Positions 1-6,117 of a DNA stretch of 12,985 nucleotides are shown here, in pieces; the stretch's first letter is position 1, and every line of letters begins with the position of its first letter. The position numbers were made by a program, and so were the translations under genes. This stretch comes from Lachnospiraceae bacterium (lineage in GTDB: Bacteria; Bacillota; Clostridia; Lachnospirales; Lachnospiraceae), in assembly GCA_014804225.1 (NCBI GenBank), contig JAAVAF010000095.1, positions 1 to 12,985 on the forward strand, in the 5' to 3' direction. Under the pieces are notes generated by a model. That model did no database searches, was not told the origin of the DNA, and saw only the letters and a program-made list of their open reading frames with translations.

Positions 1-925
1 AAAGCGACGGTTTTAAAATATTCGATGCGTCAATTGCACCCTCCGCGCCGCCCGCACCAATCAACGTGTGGATCTCATCGAGAAACAGATAAATATTCCC
101 CGCCTCGATGACCTCCTTAATGACCTTTTTGATACGCTCTTCAAATTCGCCACGGTATTTTGATCCCGCCACCATTCCTGCAAGGTCAAGTGTCACAACA
201 CGCTTGTTTTTCACCGTATCGGGAACATCTCCGCTTATAATGCGAAGCGCAAGCCCTTCCGCAATTGCCGTTTTCCCGACCCCCGGCTCTCCGATCAAAC
301 ACGGATTATTTTTCGTGCGCCTTGACAAAATCTGCACGACGCGCAAAATCTCTATTTCCCTCCCTATAACGGGATCCAGCTTTCCGTCGCGTGCAAGCTG
401 CGTTAAATCTCTGCTGTACTGATTCAAGGTCTGTGTAACGCCGCTTTTCTTTTTCTTATTTTTACTCAAATCATCTTTGTGATGATTAATATCTTCTCCC
501 ATTGCAATCAGCGTGTCCATATACAGCTTCTGTACATTAATGCCAATCGTATTTAAAAGCCGCAGTCCCACATTTTCCCCTTCTCTGATAATCGCAAGAA
601 GAATATGTTCCGTTCCTGTGAGCACATTTTTGTATTTATGTGCTAATATATGACTTTCTTCCAATATCTTTGTCGCTCTCGGTGAATAACCGTCTCTGTC
701 CAGTGTAGCAACATTCCCCTCCGGTGCGATCAGCTCCTTAATCATGCTGATCAACTGCACTTCATTCACACCGTTGTCCGCAAGCACCTTCGCCGCAACA
801 CCCGTCCGCTCTCTGACAAGTCCCACAAGAATATGCTCGCTTCCGATATAACTCTGGTGTAAATCCTTTGCCGTCTTTGCAGCCTTTTGTAAGGCAGTCC
901 TAGCTTTATCCGTAAACTGCTGCAT
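1..925 (-). CDS. clpC: ATP-dependent Clp protease ATP-binding subunit ClpC (N-terminal part, cut by window edge)
   Basis: This is a Hsp100/AAA+ unfoldase that feeds substrates to the ClpP peptidase in the cytoplasm. The 308 codons visible here start MQQFTDKART. They contain the double Clp N-domain (about residues 1-145, with the paired motifs SEHILVGLVRE and TEHILLAIIRE), a lysine-rich linker (about 150-160), and the start of the first AAA+ module. That module shows Walker A GEPGVGKT at 212-219, Walker B LFLDE at about 280-284, and the ClpC-typical GAGGAEGAIDASNILKP at the cut edge. The ATG at 925 is preceded by a purine-rich site (GGGAAAGGGG). Gene and frame are certain. The choice of ClpC over ClpA/ClpE rests on the N-domain sequence and the lack of a zinc finger. 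It follows a GntR regulator after 56 bases, not the ctsR-mcsA-mcsB genes usual in Bacillus. The second AAA+ module, expected downstream, is outside the window. Confidence 0.93.
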   Translation of the reverse strand, partial: MQQFTDKARTALQKAAKTAKDLHQSYIGSEHILVGLVRERTGVAAKVLADNGVNEVQLISMIKELIAPEGNVATLDRDGYSPRATKILEESHILAHKYKNVLTGTEHILLAIIREGENVGLRLLNTIGINVQKLYMDTLIAMGEDINHHKDDLSKNKKKKSGVTQTLNQYSRDLTQLARDGKLDPVIGREIEILRVVQILSRRTKNNPCLIGEPGVGKTAIAEGLALRIISGDVPDTVKNKRVVTLDLAGMVAGSKYRGEFEERIKKVIKEVIEAGNIYLFLDEIHTLIGAGGAEGAIDASNILKPSL

Positions 926-947
926 ATTATCTATACCCCTTTCCCAA

Positions 948-972
948 GTTGAAAAATCAATGATTTTTCAAC
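948..972. repeat. Perfect 12-bp palindrome with 1-nt centre between GntR gene and clpC
   Basis: The arms GTTGAAAAATCA and TGATTTTTCAAC flank a single A at 960. The element lies 9 bases past the GntR stop and immediately before the clpC ribosome binding site. It could be an operator for a dimeric regulator or an mRNA processing/attenuation hairpin. With a 1-nt centre, a real RNA loop would have to open a few stem pairs. No T-run follows on the minus strand, so a simple intrinsic terminator is unlikely. Confidence 0.75.
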
Positions 973-981
973 CTAATTTCT

Positions 982-1356
982 TTATAATCGCTCATAATCC
1001 TCATATATCTCATCAATCAGCGCATGAACCTCCGCACGTGATATCCGCTTGCAGCTGCTCTTTGCCAAAATCACCTGCATCTCACACTTTAGCTCCTCCA
1101 TCGCCCGCATTTTATCAATGTCCACAGCGATAACCGCGCCTTTTCTTCTGTCAACCTTTACAAATCCTTCCTGTCGTAACACGGAATACGCCTTGTTGAC
1201 CGTATGCATATTAATGCCAATCGTATCCGCAAGCTGCCGCACAGAAGGCAGTGCATCGCCCTCCTGAAACTGCGCGGTCGCGATTCCCATAATAATCTGA
1301 TTGCGCAGTTGTATATATAGCGCCTCATCGCTGTTAAAATCAATTTCTATATACAT
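982..1356 (-). CDS. GntR-family transcriptional regulator, YtrA subfamily
   Basis: This is a 124-residue DNA-binding protein with an N-terminal winged helix-turn-helix (about residues 10-78). It carries the family pattern SDEALYIQLRNQI, then GDALPSVRQLADTIGINMHTVNKAYSVLRQEGFV, then the wing sequence DRRKGAVIAV. The tail is short (about 45 residues) with no ligand-binding FCD or UTRA domain, which is the mark of the YtrA subfamily. Known YtrA-type repressors often sit with ABC transporter genes. Here the neighbours are an HD-GYP phosphodiesterase 43 bases upstream and clpC downstream, so it may be cotranscribed with both. The ATG at 1356 has AAGGAG upstream at a slightly long spacing of about 11 bases. 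Its target is unknown; the 948-972 palindrome is one candidate site, by inference only. Confidence 0.9.
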   Translation of the reverse strand: MYIEIDFNSDEALYIQLRNQIIMGIATAQFQEGDALPSVRQLADTIGINMHTVNKAYSVLRQEGFVKVDRRKGAVIAVDIDKMRAMEELKCEMQVILAKSSCKRISRAEVHALIDEIYEDYERL

Positions 1357-1399
1357 CTATGCCCACGCTCCTTCATTTTAACCGACCGTTCCTGCGAAT

Positions 1400-2515
1400 T
1401 TATAAAATAACGATGCTTGCGTTTGCAATATCCGATAAATCGTATGTCGTCCCGCTCTTTAAACCTACAACCTTAGGGCGCAGCACGTATTTCGTGTTAT
1501 TCTCCACGACACGCGCCAACTCACCTGTGCTGAGCTCCACATCTGTCCCGACAGGATACAAAATCACACTCTCCAAAAAGCTCCGCATGACATGAATGTC
1601 CAAATCCTCCGTCATCGACATAATCATTTCCACTGCATCTCGCGCCGAAAACGGTTTTTTATACGGACGTTCGGTGACAAGTGCGTCATAAATATCCACC
1701 ACCGAAATAATGCGCGCAAAAAGATTGATTTGCTCTGCGCCTACGCCCATAGGGTAACCTCTCGAATTCATCTTTTCATGATGCTGTAAAACCCCCATCT
1801 TAATCTGATTGGATAAATCATCCTTCTCCTTCAAAATACCGTAGCCGAAAAGAGAATGCTGCTTCATCATCGCAAACTCTTCATCGGTCAGCTTCCCCGC
1901 TTTATTCAAAACCTCGTTTGGTATCTTAGATTTCCCGACATCATGCAAAAGTCCCGAAATACCGATTTCATATACATTCTTATCGTCAAGCCCATGCCGT
2001 TTTGCCACAATCATCGCCATTGTCGCAACATCGACACTATGCTTAAACGTATACTCATCGCTCACCTTCAATGCACTGATATCCACTGCAAGCGCATCAT
2101 TGTCCGTGATTGCTTTCATAAGGTCATCCGCGATGTTCTTCGTCGCACTCGTAAAGTTCTGCGATTCCGTATCGTTGTAAAGGTACTGAATCCCCTCTGC
2201 AACACGCGCTTTCACGCTTTCGGACAAATTCACCTTTGCGCGGTCCGCGACAATGTTCTTTTCAATAACCTTTTGCACCGCCGCAGGCACTTCGGGCTTA
2301 CCGCTCTTGTCCTCCACAACTTCGTCTTCTTCGCCCTCGCGGATATAAACGCCGCCGATGCCCATCTTTAACAGTGCTTCCTTATGAAACTCGTCCATCG
2401 GTGTATTGCGCGCGATCAATATTCGTCCTGCCCTGTCCACAATGGACTGATCTATTATCATACCGATCTGTAAGGAACGCGTCCTCACGAATTTTCTCTT
2501 GATCAGAATGTCCAC
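1400..2515 (-). CDS. HD-GYP domain c-di-GMP phosphodiesterase
   Basis: This 371-residue cytoplasmic protein is predicted to hydrolyse cyclic di-GMP. Residues 1-60 resemble the small N-terminal domain often found before HD-GYP (QIGMIIDQSIVDRAGRILIA). Residues about 60-100 are an acidic linker. The HD-GYP domain covers about 145-315 and has H159, the HD pair H191-D192 in LLHDVGK, H220, H245-H246-E247, the GYP triplet at 253-255 and D274 in VVDIYDAL. These are the expected metal-ligand positions, so catalysis is plausible. The HHE motif reads HHEKMNSRGYP rather than the common HHExxDGxGYP. A C-terminal extension (about 315-371) is of unknown role. The only upstream in-frame start is GTG at 2515; AGAGGAA lies almost against it, so GTG at codon 10 or ATG at codon 19 remain possible. 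The GntR gene follows after 43 bases, suggesting one transcript. Confidence 0.9.
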   Translation of the reverse strand: MDILIKRKFVRTRSLQIGMIIDQSIVDRAGRILIARNTPMDEFHKEALLKMGIGGVYIREGEEDEVVEDKSGKPEVPAAVQKVIEKNIVADRAKVNLSESVKARVAEGIQYLYNDTESQNFTSATKNIADDLMKAITDNDALAVDISALKVSDEYTFKHSVDVATMAMIVAKRHGLDDKNVYEIGISGLLHDVGKSKIPNEVLNKAGKLTDEEFAMMKQHSLFGYGILKEKDDLSNQIKMGVLQHHEKMNSRGYPMGVGAEQINLFARIISVVDIYDALVTERPYKKPFSARDAVEMIMSMTEDLDIHVMRSFLESVILYPVGTDVELSTGELARVVENNTKYVLRPKVVGLKSGTTYDLSDIANASIVIL

Positions 2516-2628
2516 TTCCTCTCGTGTGTTAAAAAAACTACATACAAATTAAGTTTACACTAAAATTCAAATCATGTCTAGCGATTCACACGAAACAATT
2601 CACTCTTACACAACTCGTTCAATTCTCC

Positions 2629-4116
2629 TTAAATCGGCAAGCTCCCACTCAAACAAAGCGTCCCCCATCCGGAACGTGAGTTTGGTCTCTCCGGCGCGCC
2701 CGCAAGCGGTGCCGTACCCTTAATCAAAAGCGCCTTCAATTTCTCCCCATACAAAAACCGGTCATTTCCGCGCACAATCCCCCACTCCATCATCAGCGCC
2801 GCCGATCCTGTCACAAAAGGCGCAGCAAAGGAAGTCCCCGATACCTGCTCATAACCGCCATTTGGAATAGGTACCGTAATATTCGTCCCCGGTGCCAGCA
2901 AATCGGGCTTTACATCTGCCACAATCTCTCCGCCGTTTGACGAATTGCTTCTCCCTGCACGATATCGATAAACATAACCGCGCCCTGAAAAATCTGCATA
3001 ACTTCTCAACGTAACATCATACGCCCCCACCGTCACTGCGCGCCGCGCCGTCGATGGAATCGTGAGCGTCATCTCAGGCGTTGGCAGGAAAAGACCCGTA
3101 CCGCTGTTTCTTGCTGCATAACTTGGAAGATAAATGCGGTACTCACCCGTCACCACATTCACCGGTGAAAGCACTAAGCTCCACACACCGCTGTCCACAT
3201 AACTTCCGCGCGGTATCATATCAATAAAAATCTCCTGCGTCGCACTATAAGGAAGCGGCTCTCCCAAATAACATAAAAGCGTTGTATTCTCAAGCATCTG
3301 CCGCACAGCCTGAGGAGAAACATTATTCGCCAAATAAAGCGCCATGCGCTCTCTCGAAGGTGACACAAGTGTCACATTCATAACGTCAATCGCATATTTC
3401 CAAAGCTGAACACTAAGCCCCGTTTCATAATCCGCCACCGCAAACTCCACCGTCGTTTCCGTGCGCGCCACACCCGCTGTATGCCCGTTTGATACCCCCT
3501 CGTTTCCACTCCCCACAACAATCGAAGTTCTTCCGATTTCCGACGCATTGTCTATATAACGCTCCAAAAGCGAATTTCCCTGATGATCGCCATAGGTATT
3601 TCCAAAACTGATATTAATCGCAACCGGTCTGTTTAGCTGCACCCCAAGCTTTACACAAAAATCAATCCCGCGCATCAGCTGCGTCGTACGCGGAAACCCG
3701 TCAGCCAAAGCACTCCCAAGCTTCACCACCAGAATATCCGCCCCTACAGCCACGCCGCATTCGTTCCCTGCCGCCACAGCCGCCACGCCCGTACCATGAC
3801 CAGAATAGTCAATGACAGGAACATATCTTGCCCCGTTTTCCCGTCCAAGCGAAAGCGCCTCGTTTATCATTTCCCGCGTATAAAGCACCCCCATGCTGTA
3901 CCCCTCCGGCGGAAGCAGTCCCGCCTCTGCATTCGGTGTGGCACTCTGGTCCCAAATCGCCAAAATGCGCGTATTCCCCGCACGATCCCGAAATTCCGAG
4001 TGAAAATAATCAATCCCACTGTCAAGCACCGCCACAATGACGCCCTCTCCCGTAAGATAAGGTGCACGCTGCGTCACTTGCGTAATACACGAAGCAACCT
4101 TCTCATAATCATTCAT
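2629..4116 (-). CDS. S8 family serine protease (CspB-like subtilase) lacking its prodomain
   Basis: This 495-residue subtilisin-family protease has an intact triad: D32 in VAVLDSGIDY, H107 in SGHGTGVAAVAAG and S429 in SGTSFAAP. The oxyanion asparagine is N205 in VGSGNEG. Between N205 and S429 lies a beta-rich insertion of about 130 residues, at the place of the jelly-roll domain of clostridial Csp proteases. The product has no signal peptide. Relatives carry an N-terminal prodomain of about 90-100 residues ending just before a stretch like VASCI; here the protein begins MNDYEKVASCITQV, directly at that point. In-frame sequence upstream reaches a TAA after ten codons with no start codon, so no prodomain is hidden in cis. 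A matching prodomain is encoded divergently at 4307-4639. The start at 4116 has a modest site, ACAGGTG, four bases away. In Clostridium, CspB activates the cortex hydrolase SleC during germination; the substrate here is unknown. Confidence 0.92.
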   Translation of the reverse strand: MNDYEKVASCITQVTQRAPYLTGEGVIVAVLDSGIDYFHSEFRDRAGNTRILAIWDQSATPNAEAGLLPPEGYSMGVLYTREMINEALSLGRENGARYVPVIDYSGHGTGVAAVAAGNECGVAVGADILVVKLGSALADGFPRTTQLMRGIDFCVKLGVQLNRPVAINISFGNTYGDHQGNSLLERYIDNASEIGRTSIVVGSGNEGVSNGHTAGVARTETTVEFAVADYETGLSVQLWKYAIDVMNVTLVSPSRERMALYLANNVSPQAVRQMLENTTLLCYLGEPLPYSATQEIFIDMIPRGSYVDSGVWSLVLSPVNVVTGEYRIYLPSYAARNSGTGLFLPTPEMTLTIPSTARRAVTVGAYDVTLRSYADFSGRGYVYRYRAGRSNSSNGGEIVADVKPDLLAPGTNITVPIPNGGYEQVSGTSFAAPFVTGSAALMMEWGIVRGNDRFLYGEKLKALLIKGTAPLAGAPERPNSRSGWGTLCLSGSLPI

Positions 4117-4145
4117 AAAACACCTGTCATAATAACCCTTTTTAT

Positions 4146-4151
4146 ATTATA
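4146..4151 (-). promoter_or_regulatory. Possible -10 box of the S8 protease gene
   Basis: A perfect TATAAT lies 30 bases upstream of the protease start on the minus strand. The -35 position is AT-rich and does not match the consensus, and the TATAAT is part of a generally AT-rich tract, so this is a weak call. Confidence 0.3.
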
Positions 4152-4174
4152 TAGGATGCTTCATGCATATATTA

Positions 4175-4204
4175 TTAAAAAATAGCGTGTGCCAGCGCAC
4201 ACGC
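4175..4204 (-). terminator. Intrinsic terminator, probably of the araA transcript
   Basis: The perfect 8-bp stem GCGTGTGC/GCACACGC (4185-4192 and 4197-4204) with loop CAGC is followed, reading the minus strand, by TATTTTTT. This is a classical Rho-independent terminator for minus-strand transcription. The nearest upstream minus-strand gene is araA, which ends 395 bases earlier. A transcript ending here would therefore be antisense to the whole plus-strand prodomain gene. It would also insulate the S8 protease from araA transcription. Confidence 0.7.
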
Positions 4205-4209
4205 ATTAA

Positions 4210-4251
4210 GAGAATGCAATATAAAATCTGAAGATTTTATATCACATTCTC
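4210..4251. repeat. Long imperfect inverted repeat (20-bp arms)
   Basis: Arms 4210-4229 and 4232-4251 pair GAGAATG with CATTCTC and ATATAAAATCT with AGATTTTATAT around a 2-nt centre. Only positions 4217-4218 against 4243-4244 fail to match. It sits between the divergent protease and prodomain genes. It lacks a T-tract on either strand, so an operator, an RNA stability hairpin, or a copy of a dispersed palindromic element are all possible. Confidence 0.75.
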
Positions 4252-4253
4252 CC

Positions 4254-4270
4254 GAAGTGATATACACTTC
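4254..4270. repeat. Short inverted repeat GAAGTG-5-CACTTC
   Basis: Two perfect 6-bp arms flank ATATA, three bases after the preceding long inverted repeat and 37 bases before the start of the plus-strand prodomain gene. If the plus-strand transcript starts upstream, this would form a hairpin in its 5' leader. Its function is unknown. Confidence 0.5.
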
Positions 4271-4306
4271 CGCAATTTCAATACTATAAAACGCAAGGAG
4301 TCCACT

Positions 4307-4639
4307 ATGCCAAACAATCAAAAACTCGAAAATCTTTTCAATTTAGCACTTGCCGCAACCGCACAAGAAATAGAAAAATCCCAGATTTTGGAAACAGGGT
4401 ATGACCCCTCCACCAAAATCTGGGAATTAATCGTCAAATATCATGGAAGCCTAGAGCGTTTAAACTCCGATGTTATCACCATCGAACCGTTAATCAACGG
4501 CTACTGCATCGCCACCGTCCGCGAAGATTTCATCGACGCGTTTGCAAACCTTGACGAAGTGGAATACATCGAAAAGCCAAAACGACTCTATTTTGAAACT
4601 ATCGATAGACAACCGAATTCCACCGAAGCTCATTCTTAA
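4307..4639 (+). CDS. Stand-alone prodomain of a Csp-like S8 protease (putative trans-acting chaperone/inhibitor)
   Basis: This 110-residue protein is the only plus-strand gene. It has a strong ribosome binding site, AAGGAG at 4295-4300, six bases before the ATG. The sequence LENLFNLALAATAQEIEKSQ, then the stretch from GYDPSTKIWELIVKYHGSLE, then GYCIATVREDFIDAFANLDEVEYIEKPKRLYFE matches, as I recognise it, the N-terminal prodomain of clostridial CspB-like subtilases. In those proteins the same block precedes the catalytic domain in one chain. Here it stops about 15 residues after EKPKRLYFE and has no protease domain behind it. The prodomain-less partner starts 191 bases away on the other strand. 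Family prodomains assist folding and inhibit the protease; acting in trans is inferred. The last 41 bases overlap the 3' end of araA on the opposite strand. An alternative is that it is the remnant of a second full-length protease whose catalytic part was lost. Confidence 0.85.
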   Translation: MPNNQKLENLFNLALAATAQEIEKSQILETGYDPSTKIWELIVKYHGSLERLNSDVITIEPLINGYCIATVREDFIDAFANLDEVEYIEKPKRLYFETIDRQPNSTEAHS

Positions 4640-6095
4640 AGGTTCTGATATCCGTAGCCTTGTCAATGACCACAGCCTCGATGCCCATCGCGTCCGCCCA
4701 GTCAATCATTTGCTCTACGCTCAGGTCATAAGAAAATGCCGTATGATGCGCACCGCCCGCCAAAATCCAAGCCTCCGCGCCAACCGTCAAATTTGGCTGC
4801 GGTGTCCAGAACGCCGTTGCTACGGGAAGCTTCGGCATCGGCTTCTCCACCTTTTTACAGTCAACGGCATTGATAATCAGGCGGAAACGATTGCCAAGGT
4901 CAACAAGCGATGTTGCCACTGCCGGACCAGTCTTTGACGTAAATACAAGTCTTGCCGGATCCTCTCTGTCGCCCATAGAAAGCGGACAAACCTTAATCGC
5001 AATATCGCCGTCTGCAATCGTAGGACAAACCTCAAGCATATGCGCCTGCAAAATCCCCTCTTTTCCGGGAACAAAATTGTATGTGTAATCCTCCATAAAG
5101 GAAGTGCCTTTTGCGTCCTTTACATTTGATGCCATAATCTTCATCAAACGCACCATCGCCGCCGTTTTCCAATCACCTTCCGCACCAAAGCCGTAGCCCT
5201 TCTCCATCAGTCTTTGTATCGCAAGACCTGGAAGCTGCTTTAAACCGCCAAGCATGCCAAAATGTGTGACAATCGCATGATAATCCCGCTCCTCCAGGAA
5301 CTTTTCAAGACCAATCTCAATCGCAGCCTGTACCTCCACGTGCTTTCTGAATTCTGCTTCGTCTCTACCCTCAAGCAAAATCTTGTATTTTCCGTAATAC
5401 TCATCTGTTAAATTTTTCACATCTGCTGCCGAAACCGCGTCAACATATTCTACAAGGTCATTGACATTGTAATGGTCAATCTCCCAGCCAAACTTGATTT
5501 GCGCCTCAACTTTGTCGCCCTCTGTAACTGCAACATTGTTCATGTTATCACCGAAACGGCACACTCTGATATGCGAGGACTCCATCACGCCGACAGCCGT
5601 CACCATCCACGCCGCAATCTTTTTGATGACCTCAGTATTCTGCCAGTGTCCGACCACAATCTTGCGCTCAATCCCCATACGGCTCACAATATGCCCATAT
5701 TCACGATCTCCGTGCGCCGACTGATTCTCGTTCATAAAATCCATATCAATCGTATCATACGGAATTTCCTCATTAAACTGCGTATGGAAATGCATCAGCG
5801 GCTTTCTGTACTCCTGTAATCCCAAAATCCAAGACTTTGCCGGTGAAAACGTGTGCATCCATGTAATCACACCCGCGCACTCATCGTCCGCATTTGCCTC
5901 GTTAAACGTCTTTCGAATCACTGCATTCGTAATCAATGTCGGTTTCCACACAACCTCATACGGCAGCAGTCCCGAATTGTTCAATCCTTCAACAATCTTC
6001 TTCGAATGTTCTGCCACCTTTCGCAAACATTCGTCACCATATAAATCCTGAGAGCCTGTCGCAAACCAAAACTTGTAATTTTTTCCTGTTTTCAT
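4599..6095 (-). CDS. araA: L-arabinose isomerase
   Basis: AraA converts L-arabinose to L-ribulose, the first step of arabinose catabolism, in the cytoplasm with a divalent metal such as Mn2+. The 498 residues match the usual length. They contain the family signatures FWFATGSQDLYG at the N-terminus, GYGFGAEGDWKTAA (E306), TSFMEDYTY (E335), AHMLEVCP (H352) and GGAHHTAFSY (H450-H451), which cover the catalytic and metal-binding positions. The longer reading frame from 6131 is rejected because AAAGGAG (6108-6114) would then lie inside the gene; the ATG at 6095 aligns with known AraA starts. No araB, araD, transporter or arabinose regulator is in the window. The gene follows the EAL phosphodiesterase after 22 bases and is probably cotranscribed. 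Its 3' end overlaps the convergent prodomain gene by 41 bases. Confidence 0.97.
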   Translation of the reverse strand: MKTGKNYKFWFATGSQDLYGDECLRKVAEHSKKIVEGLNNSGLLPYEVVWKPTLITNAVIRKTFNEANADDECAGVITWMHTFSPAKSWILGLQEYRKPLMHFHTQFNEEIPYDTIDMDFMNENQSAHGDREYGHIVSRMGIERKIVVGHWQNTEVIKKIAAWMVTAVGVMESSHIRVCRFGDNMNNVAVTEGDKVEAQIKFGWEIDHYNVNDLVEYVDAVSAADVKNLTDEYYGKYKILLEGRDEAEFRKHVEVQAAIEIGLEKFLEERDYHAIVTHFGMLGGLKQLPGLAIQRLMEKGYGFGAEGDWKTAAMVRLMKIMASNVKDAKGTSFMEDYTYNFVPGKEGILQAHMLEVCPTIADGDIAIKVCPLSMGDREDPARLVFTSKTGPAVATSLVDLGNRFRLIINAVDCKKVEKPMPKLPVATAFWTPQPNLTVGAEAWILAGGAHHTAFSYDLSVEQMIDWADAMGIEAVVIDKATDIRTFKNELRWNSVVYR

Positions 6096-6107
6096 TTCTT
6101 TCCCATG

Positions 6108-6114
6108 CTCCTTT
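6108..6114 (-). promoter_or_regulatory. Ribosome binding site deciding the araA start
   Basis: AAAGGAG lies 12 bases before the ATG at 6095. A nearer ATG (6105-6107) abuts the site and opens only a four-codon frame ending in TGA over the true start. The longer in-frame start at 6131 is upstream of the site. Confidence 0.7.
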
Positions 6115-6117
6115 CTT

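Noticed and set aside
1856..2371. 171-codon plus-strand open frame
   Set aside because: It lies wholly antisense to the HD-GYP gene, has no ribosome binding site, and its His/Arg-rich composition is that of a shadow frame.
2516..2628. Terminator or c-di-GMP riboswitch ahead of the HD-GYP gene
   Set aside because: The gap has a run of seven T on the minus strand but only a weak 5-bp stem, and no GEMM-type conserved motif was seen.
4276..4300. TATAAA near 4285 as -10 box of the prodomain gene
   Set aside because: Transcription would start on or past the ribosome binding site, and there is no matching -35. The true promoter could not be assigned.
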